Shown: positions 1 to 8,513 of the stretch, piece by piece | How the letters are laid out: every line of letters begins with the position of its first letter | How positions within the stretch are numbered: position 1 is the first letter of the stretch | Source of the DNA: Flavisolibacter longurius | Lineage (GTDB): Bacteria; Bacteroidota; Bacteroidia; Chitinophagales; Chitinophagaceae | NCBI GenBank assembly: GCA_014163555.1 | Contig: JACJGO010000001.1 | Span: forward strand, 1-64,000 | DNA length: 64,000 nt | Direction of reading: 5' to 3' | Program-made: the position numbers and the translations under genes | The notes under the pieces: generated by a model | Database searches by the model: none | Seen by the model: the letters and a program-made list of their open reading frames with translations, nothing else | What the model was told of the DNA's origin: nothing

Positions 1-75
1 TGGAAGCAGATCGCTTACCGCTGCCCATTCACCATCGCTCAACCAAACACCACCTTGCATCACACACTTTTCCAT
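1..75 (-). CDS. Partial CDS, N-terminus resembling an IS5-type transposase
   Basis: An open frame on the minus strand starts with ATG at 75 (a second ATG is at 60) and runs off the left edge after 25 codons. The visible peptide contains GGVWLSDGEWAAVSDLLP. The pattern LSDxEWAxxxxLLP is typical of the N-terminal helical domain (DUF4096-like) of IS5/IS4-group transposases. Only this short piece can be seen, so no catalytic residues can be checked. The 84 bases between this start and the heptamer array hold no clear terminal inverted repeat. It could instead be an unrelated hypothetical protein. Confidence 0.35.
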   Translation of the reverse strand, partial: MEKCVMQGGVWLSDGEWAAVSDLLP

Positions 76-159
76 CCCTATCCACAAAGCCCATACCTAT
101 TCAAAACCATTTTTGAGATAAGCTCTAAATTCATATCCTTTCCTACCTTAATCAGTTTT

Positions 160-290
160 AATAACCAATAACCAATAACCAATAACCAATAACCAATAAC
201 CAATAACCAATAACCAATAACCAATAACCAATAACCAATAACCAATAACCAATAACCAATAACCAATAACCAATAACCAATAACCAATAA
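160..290. repeat. Tandem heptamer repeat (AATAACC, about 18.7 copies)
   Basis: A 131-base block consists almost purely of the 7-base unit AATAACC and ends one base before the stop codon of the GH172 gene. Because 7 is not a multiple of 3, every frame reads as a 7-residue peptide repeat; on the minus strand this is VIGYWLL. That makes a spurious open frame from 78 to 287. No spacers or dyads are present, so it is a simple tandem array and not CRISPR. It resembles in form the short tandemly repeated heptamers known from cyanobacterial intergenic regions. Copy number is likely to vary by slippage. Confidence 0.95.
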
Positions 291-291
291 A

Positions 292-1488
292 CTACCACCG
301 CGGTATTTCTAAATCATCCTTTGAAGGCAGTTTTGGAAACGGTGCATGCGGTTCTCGTTGATACCAGAAGACTACAGAGGAAATATCCGACTTCTGAGGG
401 TAATACCGCCAGTCGTGGCGCCAACCAAGATCCTGAATGGTGATGCGCAGGTCTTTTTCAAACCGGACCGGATCGAGGATATGCCAGCGATACATGCCAA
501 AGGCTTGCTGCGACTGGTATAAACCATTCGGGCGGATAACCTGGTGCAGCCCCGAATAAGCGGTTGAAAACTCCTGGTATTGTTTTGTTTTCTGGTTTTC
601 GAAATTATACGACCCGAGGAAATAATCTTCTGCACCGGTACCGTTGATGGTGGGATATTGCGTGTCACCATCCATATAAAACTTGATCTCCCCTTCACCC
701 CACCAGGCATTGTTGTTTACGTTCCAAGCCATGTAGGTTCCTACATAATGCCCTTTCCCTTTGATGCCGTCAACGAGTGTATGCAAGGAGTTCACTGTTG
801 GATTAGAGCGCCGGAATTGTGCATGGAAATACGCTTCATCCTCCCCGACTTCGGTTAAGGTATAATCGATCTGGTAATAAAGCCGCATGGCTTCCCGCTT
901 GTTCAGGTTTTCAAGTGTAATTCTTGCTTTTTTACGAAAGGGCATTTTCCACCAGCAATTAAAAGCGCTACCCGGATTCACCGTTACCGCCAACGAATTC
1001 AATGGGGCAAATTCATTAAAGGCCATGCCGAAGAAATCTCCCACCGGCACTTCCACAGATGGCTCTTTTTCATCATCCCAATAAAAACGCAGAATGGAAA
1101 AACGCCAGTTGCCCGTCGGTGTCATCCAGATATGCTGAATGGCGCCGGGACCATCGATTTCGCCAATGGTGATGGTTTCTCCTCCCAGCACTTCAATAAA
1201 AGGATTGACCTTCCAGCCTTTGCCCAGATCCTGCGCCGCATACCAGGCGTTGGCCACATTCCTTTTACCACTGTCCAGCTTTGGATCGGCCATGCCGCCA
1301 CGGCCTTTGGCACCGGTAAAGTTTTCAGGTGAGATCGATCTTGTTTTGGCGTCAGAAAGGCGCGACAGGTTGCCCATGTTCATATCCAGTCCCGTAAACC
1401 CTTTGGATTGTGCTACCACATTGCCGGAGAGAAGACAGCCCGTAATAACAAAGAAAAAAATGCGGAAAAAACTATTCATGGTTTTCAT
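292..1488 (-). CDS. GH172 (DUF2961) glycoside hydrolase, secreted
   Basis: This 398-residue protein matches the DUF2961 family, now glycoside hydrolase family 172. Characterised members act on alpha-D-fructofuranosides, difructose anhydride I and alpha-D-arabinofuranosides. Residues 1-26 form a signal peptide ending in VVAQ. The conserved N-terminal stretch GAKGRGGMAD follows near residue 59. Two acidic residues, E266 in WWGEGEIKF and E287 in GTGAEDYF, lie 21 residues apart, the same spacing as the reported catalytic glutamate pair of the founding enzyme; their assignment here is inference. It is the last gene of the lacI-susC-susD-GH43-GH43-GH172 run, 18 bases after the GH43 gene. The array of heptamers begins directly after its stop. 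Family call is firm; substrate is open. Confidence 0.88.
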   Translation of the reverse strand: MKTMNSFFRIFFFVITGCLLSGNVVAQSKGFTGLDMNMGNLSRLSDAKTRSISPENFTGAKGRGGMADPKLDSGKRNVANAWYAAQDLGKGWKVNPFIEVLGGETITIGEIDGPGAIQHIWMTPTGNWRFSILRFYWDDEKEPSVEVPVGDFFGMAFNEFAPLNSLAVTVNPGSAFNCWWKMPFRKKARITLENLNKREAMRLYYQIDYTLTEVGEDEAYFHAQFRRSNPTVNSLHTLVDGIKGKGHYVGTYMAWNVNNNAWWGEGEIKFYMDGDTQYPTINGTGAEDYFLGSYNFENQKTKQYQEFSTAYSGLHQVIRPNGLYQSQQAFGMYRWHILDPVRFEKDLRITIQDLGWRHDWRYYPQKSDISSVVFWYQREPHAPFPKLPSKDDLEIPRW

Positions 1489-1506
1489 ACTGTTTCATTC
1501 AATTAG

Positions 1507-2595
1507 TTACTGAATGGATGTAGCTTTTTGCTTGACCACTTTCTTTTTTTCTGAAGGAACGGGGATTGCCTCGCCAGGCTTTTTCGGCTCGCCAAAATAG
1601 GGCAATCCATTGCGCCAGGTAAAACGCTGTGCCCTTGGTGACCGTTGCCGGCCGCAGCCCTGTCCCGGTGCACTGTTGGCATGATAAAGGATCCACTCTT
1701 CTTTGCCATCCGGCGAACGAAAGAAAGAATTGTGTCCCGGTGCATACACACCGTTTTCGATGGATGTTTGAAAGATGGGTTCCAGGTGTTTTGTCCAGGA
1801 AGTGGAATCCAGCAAATCACTGTTGGCGCTTGCCGACAGCACACCAAGTGCATAGTTATCCGTCCAGCAGCCGCTGGCAGAAAAAACCAGGTGCACCTTA
1901 TTGCCATGGGTTAAAAACTGCGGGCCTTCGTTCACAGCCACATGCGGTGGATTGTTGGGATCATTCAATGTACCATGTCGCTCCCAGGCATAGGTTGGAC
2001 TGGCAATCCGCACTCTTTTTCCTTCGATGGCCCAGGGGGTTTTTAGCTTGGCAATGTAGATATCTTGTTGCCCATTCGCGTCTCCCTCCCATCCCGACCA
2101 TACCATGTACCACTGGCGCTTGTGCTGAAAGACGGAGGCGTCGATTGCCCATTTATCGGAAGGATCGGCAACCTTGCCTTTCAGGGTCCATTCACCTTCG
2201 AGCGGATCTTTGGATGGGTTCTCCAGCACCCAAATGCGGTGATCTTCATTCCGGCCGCTGTCGGCCGCAAAATACAGGTACCATTTGCTGTTGATATGAT
2301 GCAGTTCCGGAGCCCATATCTGTTTGCTGTACATTGTACCTTTCGGTGGCGTGTACACGGTTTTCTGCGGCGCTGTTTGCAGGTCCGCTATGCTTTTTGT
2401 TTGCCACAACACCAGGCGGTTGCCAACCGTATGCGTATAGTAATAATAGCCATCTTTATAGATGGTCCAGGGATCGGCGCCGGCAGGCAGCAGCGGATTG
2501 GTAAAGGTTTTGCCTGGCTGTGCCAACAGGGTTACAGACACCAACAGCAGACCATAAAAAAAGAATGACTGTGTAAAAAGAATACGCTGTTTCAA
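1507..2595 (-). CDS. GH43 glycoside hydrolase, secreted
   Basis: A 362-residue five-bladed propeller hydrolase of family GH43, whose members mostly release L-arabinofuranose or xylose. A signal peptide covers residues 1-26 (…VTLLAQ). The family's catalytic triad is visible: D41 in AGADPW as base, D152 in WAIDASVF as pKa modulator, and E223 in AVNEGPQ as acid. The WAPE motif near residue 94 is also typical. The start abuts the stop of the paralogous GH43 gene upstream with no gap, so the two are surely co-transcribed. The protein is close in length and motif order to that neighbour, which suggests a local duplication followed by divergence. The C-terminal tail is lysine-rich (KKKVVKQK). The exact subfamily cannot be told from the sequence alone. 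Confidence 0.9.
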   Translation of the reverse strand: MKQRILFTQSFFFYGLLLVSVTLLAQPGKTFTNPLLPAGADPWTIYKDGYYYYTHTVGNRLVLWQTKSIADLQTAPQKTVYTPPKGTMYSKQIWAPELHHINSKWYLYFAADSGRNEDHRIWVLENPSKDPLEGEWTLKGKVADPSDKWAIDASVFQHKRQWYMVWSGWEGDANGQQDIYIAKLKTPWAIEGKRVRIASPTYAWERHGTLNDPNNPPHVAVNEGPQFLTHGNKVHLVFSASGCWTDNYALGVLSASANSDLLDSTSWTKHLEPIFQTSIENGVYAPGHNSFFRSPDGKEEWILYHANSAPGQGCGRQRSPRAQRFTWRNGLPYFGEPKKPGEAIPVPSEKKKVVKQKATSIQ

Positions 2596-3681
2596 TTATT
2601 CTCCTGCGGGTTTTTTAATGGGTGTATTGATGGGTAAAGGCTCACCAAAATTAGGTGTACCATCGCTGTTCCAGGTAAACTTCTGCATCCGTGGATTGCG
2701 GGCATCACCACAGCCCTGTCCTGGTGCATTGTTGGCGTGATACAGTATCCAGTCTTCCGAACCGTCTTTTGATTTAAAAAACGTATTGTGCCCGGGCCCG
2801 TAAGTACTGGTGCTGCCTTTTTTGCTAAACACCGGTGTTGTGGTTTTCACCCAGTCAGCCGCATTCAGCGGATCGCCTCCTGCCTTCAACGTCAGCATGC
2901 CAAGGGCATAATCATCCGTCCAGCAACCACTGGCTGAGAAGATGAGGAAAATCCTGCCGGCACTGTTTTTTAAAATTTCAGGCGCTTCGTTCACAGCAGG
3001 TGGTGCACCTACCCGTTCCCAGGCAAACGAGGGAGATGATATCAGTGTTCGACTGGTCGCTAGCGTCCAGGGATTGGCCATACGGGCAATGTAAAGATTC
3101 TGTGTATTGTTGTTTGCAATCGGATGACCGCTGTAGATGAAATAGTTTGTTCCATTGTGAGTGAACACGGTGCCGTCGATCGCAAAAAAATCGGCTGCAG
3201 GATCCTTAATTTGTCCCTTGTCTGTCCAGGTACCGGAGGTTGGATCCGGCGATGCATTTTCGAGCACAAACGACCGCTGCGTACTTAAATCTGAAGGCGC
3301 TCCGGCGGTGTAGTACGCATACCATTTATTGTCAAGAAAATGAATCTCGGGTGCCCACACATTTCGGGAGTTCGGACCGGAGGTAGGGGCTGTCCACACC
3401 GTTTTTGGCGTAGCCTTGTTCAACTCCGTCATTTTTTCCGTTTTCCAAATAGCAATGCGATCGCCCAGGGTATGGCTATAGTAGTAGAAATTATCTTTTT
3501 GTGCCACCCATGGATCAGGGCCGGAAGGCAACAGGGGATTTTGGAAAACCGTGGTGGGATCAACCGGGTTAGGAGCCGGTGCAGGATTGCCAGATTTTTT
3601 ACAATGGCTAAATCCGGCAGCAATAAAAAACAGGAGTACCGGAAATTTGCGAAACCAGGAAACCGGAATTGTCTGCATCAT
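2596..3681 (-). CDS. GH43 glycoside hydrolase, lipoprotein
   Basis: A 361-residue GH43 enzyme and second copy in the locus. Unlike its neighbour it has a lipoprotein signal: hydrophobic residues 13-25 end at C27 (GFSHC), followed by a Pro-rich linker to about residue 42, so it probably sits on the outer membrane facing the cell surface or periplasm. The triad is D56 (SGPDPW), D169 (FAIDGTVF) and E232 (VNEAPE). WAPE occurs near residue 109. It lies 61 bases downstream of susD and directly abuts the next GH43. One plausible division of labour, inferred only, is that this anchored copy cuts the polymer or side chains outside while the soluble copy finishes oligosaccharides. Confidence 0.9.
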   Translation of the reverse strand: MMQTIPVSWFRKFPVLLFFIAAGFSHCKKSGNPAPAPNPVDPTTVFQNPLLPSGPDPWVAQKDNFYYYSHTLGDRIAIWKTEKMTELNKATPKTVWTAPTSGPNSRNVWAPEIHFLDNKWYAYYTAGAPSDLSTQRSFVLENASPDPTSGTWTDKGQIKDPAADFFAIDGTVFTHNGTNYFIYSGHPIANNNTQNLYIARMANPWTLATSRTLISSPSFAWERVGAPPAVNEAPEILKNSAGRIFLIFSASGCWTDDYALGMLTLKAGGDPLNAADWVKTTTPVFSKKGSTSTYGPGHNTFFKSKDGSEDWILYHANNAPGQGCGDARNPRMQKFTWNSDGTPNFGEPLPINTPIKKPAGE

Positions 3682-3742
3682 AACGTAAAGGAATAAGTGA
3701 AAACGTGCTGCCTTCGTGAAGGCAACACCTTTTCATAAAAAA

Positions 3743-5362
3743 TTACCAATTAGGGTTCTGCACCAAATTAGGATTGATGTCCAGTTCCGATTGCGGGATC
3801 GGCATGTATTTGTTCCGGCCAATCACAAAATTGTTGAACTCCGGATCACGGGCCCGCAACAACGCCAGTTTGGCGGCATCATCAAAATAACCCCAGCGGG
3901 CCAGGTCGTTCCAGCGTACGGATTCTCCGGTGAGCTCCGTGATGCGTTCATGCTCCAATTGCTGTTGGAACTGTGCTTGCGACATACCAGGCATTACCAC
4001 AGATAGCGGTCGCAGACCGGCTCGTTGCCGAACCCTGTTCACATACTGATAGGCATCACCGGTTTGACCAAGGTTGTTCAGGGCCTCGGCATACATCAGT
4101 AATACATCGGCGTACCGCAAGGCACGGAAATTAATATCACTGTTGAACGGTTCGCCACCATCTACGATATGATAATCGTTTAAGTATTTACGGTAGTACA
4201 CCCGGTTTTTTATGTTGTCGTCGTTACAGGCACCATTGATATAGGAATTTGCCCAGGAACCTGCATTGCACCGTGGCTGGTTGTTGGCATTTAATCGCAA
4301 CGGCACGTTGTCATACACCAGGGTAAATTCGGGGCCTCTAACATCCGTGGAATCATACAGTGCTGTTGCCGCCAGTCGCGGATCCCGTTCACCGGTTGTC
4401 GTCCGCTCCTGGTGAAAATGATTGAGCACCCAGCGGTGCATGTTGGCATCGTTAAACCCATGGCCGGGAGGACCAAAGAAGGGGGCACGACTCGTACCCA
4501 CATTCGACATGGGTCCGTCCTCTCCCGAGTTTTCAGCCCTTTGCTTAAACTGCACTTCAAATACCGATTCAGCATTGTTCTCGGTTGTATGCAAAAAGTT
4601 ATCGCGATAATTCGGTACCAGGCTGTAACGGCTGGCACCGGGCCCTGTTACAAGCCAGGCCAGGGCATCGGCAGCCTGCTGCCATTCCCGCTGCATCAGG
4701 TGAGCACGGCCCAGGTAGCCATAAGCAGCCCCTTTGGTGGCACGGCCCACTTCTTCGCCAGAATAAGATTCGGGCAGTACAGCAACAGCTTCTGTCAGGT
4801 CTTTTTCAATCTGCGCCCAAACCTGGTCTTGCGGTGCCTGTGAAGGTTTGTCAGCCGGGTTGGATGGTTGCAGGATCAACGGAATGTTTCCCCAAATGGT
4901 TACAAGGTGGTAATAGTAAACGGCTCGGAGAAATTTCGCTTCACCCAAGATACGGGCTTTCAGTGTCTCATCCATCTCAATTCCGGGTACATTGGCTATA
5001 ACCTGGTTGGCCCGGAATACACCCCGCCAATGGTGCCACCAGGTATCATAATTGACCTCAAAACTGTACTGCGTAATATTGAGTCCACCGATACTGCGCA
5101 ATTCGTTCCAAGGGCTGGTTGAGTAACCGTCATCCGACCGCACATCCATATAAAACGGCAGCCAGCGGGAATACGGCGCACCATTGCGATAAAAATTACC
5201 ATATACGGCATTGATACCTTCCACAGCACGTTCGGCTGTGGTCCAGAAGTTCGATTCATCGATCCGGTTGGGATTGGGAATCTCCAGATCAAAGTATTTT
5301 TTGCAGGCCGTGCCGGAAAGCAGGACACTGGCTGCAAGGCAATATTTTAAGATTGTTTTCAT
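3743..5362 (-). CDS. susD: SusD/RagB-family glycan-binding lipoprotein
   Basis: A 539-residue SusD-like protein, the surface lid that binds glycan and closes over its partner SusC transporter. The signal ends in a lipobox at C20 (LLSGTACKKYFD). The N-terminal SusD-like region with NPNRIDESNFW and TPR-like helices, and the C-terminal RagB/SusD motif (RYADVLLMYAEALN and the terminal region with MPIPQSELDINPNLVQNP), are clearly seen. It follows susC by 25 bases on the same strand. Family identity is certain; the ligand is not, and must be read from the neighbouring GH43 and GH172 enzymes. Confidence 0.95.
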   Translation of the reverse strand: MKTILKYCLAASVLLSGTACKKYFDLEIPNPNRIDESNFWTTAERAVEGINAVYGNFYRNGAPYSRWLPFYMDVRSDDGYSTSPWNELRSIGGLNITQYSFEVNYDTWWHHWRGVFRANQVIANVPGIEMDETLKARILGEAKFLRAVYYYHLVTIWGNIPLILQPSNPADKPSQAPQDQVWAQIEKDLTEAVAVLPESYSGEEVGRATKGAAYGYLGRAHLMQREWQQAADALAWLVTGPGASRYSLVPNYRDNFLHTTENNAESVFEVQFKQRAENSGEDGPMSNVGTSRAPFFGPPGHGFNDANMHRWVLNHFHQERTTTGERDPRLAATALYDSTDVRGPEFTLVYDNVPLRLNANNQPRCNAGSWANSYINGACNDDNIKNRVYYRKYLNDYHIVDGGEPFNSDINFRALRYADVLLMYAEALNNLGQTGDAYQYVNRVRQRAGLRPLSVVMPGMSQAQFQQQLEHERITELTGESVRWNDLARWGYFDDAAKLALLRARDPEFNNFVIGRNKYMPIPQSELDINPNLVQNPNW

Positions 5363-5387
5363 TTGTCAACAATTGAAGATTGAAAGA

Positions 5388-8300
5388 TTAAAAACCAAAC
5401 GAAACACCTGCAGCGATAATGCGGAGTGCTGGATACTGGCCGTTATCCAGCCCACGTTCAAAAATGTTCACCCCTGTAATGTCCGGATCAAAGCCTGAAT
5501 AACCGGTAAAGGTGACCAGGTTTTGTCCACTGATATACACACGGGTATTGCGGAAGCCAATCCGACGCAGCGCATTCTGTCCGAATGTATAGGCAATCTC
5601 CAGGTTACGAAGGCGCAGGTAACTGCCGCTTTCCAGCCAGCGGTCACTTTGCGGCAGTTCATTATAATCCAATCCCTGGTCAGTTGGCGTGGTGTTGCGA
5701 ATGGCAGCACGGGGATATTCTGCGCCTGGATTTTGCGGTGTCCAGAAATCGATTCCCCTGCGGAAATTGGTATTTTGGTTCAACACATCCACTGTATAGC
5801 GTGCCCGGTTGTACAACTGGTTTCCCACCACGGCATACCACTGCATGTTCAGGCTAAAAGCTTTGTAACCGAAGTTGAGTTGCAGGCCGGTTTCAAAATC
5901 GGCCCAGGGGCTGCCGGCATAATAACGGTCTTCGGCAATGTTCAGCACACCATCATCATCTACATCCACATAGCGGATGTCACCGGGTTTAGCCCATGGT
6001 TGCAATACCTGACCGGTTTTGCCACGGTGTGCATCCACTTCGGCCTGGCTTTGAAAGATGCCGGCTGTTTTCAGCACATACCATTCACCGATGGAACGAC
6101 CCAATTCCGTACGGGCATCACCAATTTGGGTGTATGTAGTGGAAGGGTTACCAAATGCCACCACTTCGTTGCGGATAGTGGTAAAGTTCAGCGTGGCATC
6201 CCAGCGGAAATCCCGGCCGGCCCGAGGACGATATCCCAACGCCATTTCAAAACCTTTGTTTCGAATACTGGCCGCATTCACCGGGGGATCGCCACCTGCA
6301 TTACCGGTCGTAAGGCTGATGGGAAGGTTTACCAAAACATCTTCCGTTTCCGCAATAAAATAGTCTGCAGTAAGCGTGACACGGTTGTTAAACAAACCAG
6401 CATCCAGCCCGATGTTGGTTGTTTTTTTCCGCTCCCAGCGAAGATCGTTGTTGGCCAACCGCGTTACGATCTGCCCGATCTGCTCTACCTGCGCCGGACC
6501 AAACACTGCTCTTGGGAAAGGGTTGATCTGCGCATAATATAACCAGGGCTGTAAAAATTCATCATTACCCAAAGAGCCATACGAAGCACGGATCTTCAGT
6601 TCGTTCACCGGCGTTACCGTCCAGAAACCTTCTCTTGAAATACGCCATGCTACCGATGCCGAGGGGAAATTTCCCCAGCGGTTGTTCTGGCTGAACAGGG
6701 AGCTGCCGTCACGTCGAAACGTAAGGCTGGTCAGGTATTTATCCTTGTAATTATAATTCACCCGTCCCAGGATGCCGATACGGTTCCAGCGGTTTGTATA
6801 GGGATCTTCCGTTGTCGGACTTCCCACTGTTGTACTAAACCGAAGGATAGGGTGGTTAAAATATTGCAGGCTCAAACCGCCTACGGCACTCACCCGGTGG
6901 TCACCATAGGCACGGTCTAAATTGAGGGTATGCTCTAACAGTTCCGATTGAAAACGGCCAGTGCTGTTGAAGTAGGCCAGTGTATTGTTGTTAGGAGAAG
7001 GTGTTCCCTGCCTCACCGTTCCAGGGTAGCGGGTACCGTTACCCCGGTCAATGGTTTTTTCCAGTCCAAAATTAAACCGGTAGGTCAAGCCTTCGAGAAT
7101 GCGAAAATCCAGGTAGGCATTGCCACGCAGCTTAAAATTTTTCTGCGTAAACTGGTCGAGGTATTGAAGAGCGGGCACATTGGCCTGCAGGGTACTGAGA
7201 TAAGCATCGTTTAGTCCAATGCCATAGCCTTCCGGGTTATCGGGACGAACAAAACGGCTGCCGCGCAATGGTACTACCGGGGGCATGGCAATCACGTTAA
7301 CAAAAGGATTGACACCAACGCCACCGCCAGCGATCGGATCTTCTTTTGTCCAGCTCAGCAAAAGGTTTTGCCCGATGGTAAACCGCCAGAACCGCGTATC
7401 GGTATTGATGCGGAAACCGCTGCGGCTAAAATCGTTATCGATTACGGGTCCCTTATTACGAAAATGGTTGCCGCTAATGTAAAAATTCACTTTGTTTTTG
7501 ATGGATCCCGAAAGTGCCAGTTGGTAGTCGCCAATAGCTCCGGTGCGGAAAAATTCCTCCTGCCAGTCGGTATTCATGTTGGGGTCAAAATCTGTTGTCA
7601 GCGATGTAGGCGGCGTAAGGTTCCCGGCCTGGTATAACCGAAGGGCCAGGTCGCGGTATTCGGACGCATCCATCATATCATAACGCTTTGGAACGGACTG
7701 CACCCCTTGTTTAATGTTCCCGTTGAACTGCACAGGACCCGAACGGCCACGCTTTGTAGTGATGATGATCACACCATTGGCTGCGCGGCTACCGTAAATA
7801 GCGGCGGCAGATGCATCTTTCAGGATCTGGATGGATTCAACATCCTGCGGATTGAAATCCGGGGTGGCATCGCTGTACATACCATCAATAATGTAAAGCG
7901 GGTTGTTTGAAGCAAAGGTTCCCGCACCTCGGATGTCAATCTTGGCACCACCACCCGGTTGACCTGTGTTCCGAACCGTTACTCCCGGCGTAAGGCCCTG
8001 GATACTCTCTGCCAGCGTGTTAGCCACATTGCGGTTGGCTGCCGCTGGATTGATCACTCCCACCGCACCGGTCAAGTCGCGGCGGCGAACGGTTTGATAA
8101 CCGATCACCACCACTTGTTGTAAGTCCCCGGCAGCAGCCTGCATCTGGACATTCAATGGTCCGGTACCGGTTACCGTTATTTCCTGCGGTGTATAGCCCA
8201 CATAGGTTACCACCAGTGTACTGCCTGCCGGCGCATTGATGGTAAACTCACCGGAAGCATTGGTGATCACCGACGTGGTGGTGCCTTTTACTGAAACCGT

Positions 8301-8432
8301 TGCACCAGCCATCGGCTCGCCGGTGGCAGATCGCAAGGTTCCGCTGACAGGTTGCTGAGCCATGACACCTGCGGCAAACAGCAACGCAAACGTTGTCAAA
8401 AAAGCAGCGTAGAGCAGTCGTCTCTTTTTCAT
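5388..8432 (-). CDS. susC: SusC/RagA-family TonB-linked outer-membrane transporter
   Basis: A 1014-residue TonB-dependent transporter of the SusC class. A signal peptide covers residues 1-25 (…GVMAQQ). It is followed by a carboxypeptidase-regulatory-like domain at about 28-110 (PVSGTLRSATGEPMAGATV … YVGYTPQ), the SusC signature and plug domain at about 115-235 (VVVIGYQTVRRRDLTGAV … AAIYGSRAANGVIIITTK), and a 22-strand barrel to the C-terminal aromatic residue (AAGVSFGF). There is no N-terminal STN domain, so it is not of the FecA-type anti-sigma signalling class. With the SusD gene it forms the import pair of the locus. The leader of 81 bases to lacI holds a short TTATCGATAA palindrome. Length is normal for the family. 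Confidence 0.96.
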   Translation of the reverse strand: MKKRRLLYAAFLTTFALLFAAGVMAQQPVSGTLRSATGEPMAGATVSVKGTTTSVITNASGEFTINAPAGSTLVVTYVGYTPQEITVTGTGPLNVQMQAAAGDLQQVVVIGYQTVRRRDLTGAVGVINPAAANRNVANTLAESIQGLTPGVTVRNTGQPGGGAKIDIRGAGTFASNNPLYIIDGMYSDATPDFNPQDVESIQILKDASAAAIYGSRAANGVIIITTKRGRSGPVQFNGNIKQGVQSVPKRYDMMDASEYRDLALRLYQAGNLTPPTSLTTDFDPNMNTDWQEEFFRTGAIGDYQLALSGSIKNKVNFYISGNHFRNKGPVIDNDFSRSGFRINTDTRFWRFTIGQNLLLSWTKEDPIAGGGVGVNPFVNVIAMPPVVPLRGSRFVRPDNPEGYGIGLNDAYLSTLQANVPALQYLDQFTQKNFKLRGNAYLDFRILEGLTYRFNFGLEKTIDRGNGTRYPGTVRQGTPSPNNNTLAYFNSTGRFQSELLEHTLNLDRAYGDHRVSAVGGLSLQYFNHPILRFSTTVGSPTTEDPYTNRWNRIGILGRVNYNYKDKYLTSLTFRRDGSSLFSQNNRWGNFPSASVAWRISREGFWTVTPVNELKIRASYGSLGNDEFLQPWLYYAQINPFPRAVFGPAQVEQIGQIVTRLANNDLRWERKKTTNIGLDAGLFNNRVTLTADYFIAETEDVLVNLPISLTTGNAGGDPPVNAASIRNKGFEMALGYRPRAGRDFRWDATLNFTTIRNEVVAFGNPSTTYTQIGDARTELGRSIGEWYVLKTAGIFQSQAEVDAHRGKTGQVLQPWAKPGDIRYVDVDDDGVLNIAEDRYYAGSPWADFETGLQLNFGYKAFSLNMQWYAVVGNQLYNRARYTVDVLNQNTNFRRGIDFWTPQNPGAEYPRAAIRNTTPTDQGLDYNELPQSDRWLESGSYLRLRNLEIAYTFGQNALRRIGFRNTRVYISGQNLVTFTGYSGFDPDITGVNIFERGLDNGQYPALRIIAAGVSFGF

Positions 8433-8491
8433 GTTTTGCGGTTTAAATTCGTAATTAAGTTTCGCTTTGTTTCCATCAGTGGTGTACAGAC

Positions 8492-8501
8492 TTATCGATA
8501 A
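8492..8501. promoter_or_regulatory. 10-bp palindrome in the susC leader
   Basis: TTATCGATAA is a perfect palindrome with a central CG, about 60 bases upstream of the susC start and in the gap after lacI. LacI-family operators often have a central CG, but this one is shorter than and differs from the operator in front of lacI itself. It is listed as a possible site only; a 10-bp AT-rich palindrome may occur by chance. Confidence 0.25.
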
Positions 8502-8513
8502 ATGGTTGGTCGG

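Noticed and set aside
78-287. A 69-codon minus-strand frame reading repeated VIGYWLL
   Set aside because: It is produced by the AATAACC heptamer array, which is open in all frames; the peptide is a pure artefact of the repeat.
160-290. CRISPR-like appearance of the repeat block
   Set aside because: The unit is 7 bases with no spacers, no dyad and no cas genes in the window.
5523-6542. A 339-codon plus-strand frame opposite susC
   Set aside because: Shadow frame of the SusC barrel; no start context or recognisable domains.
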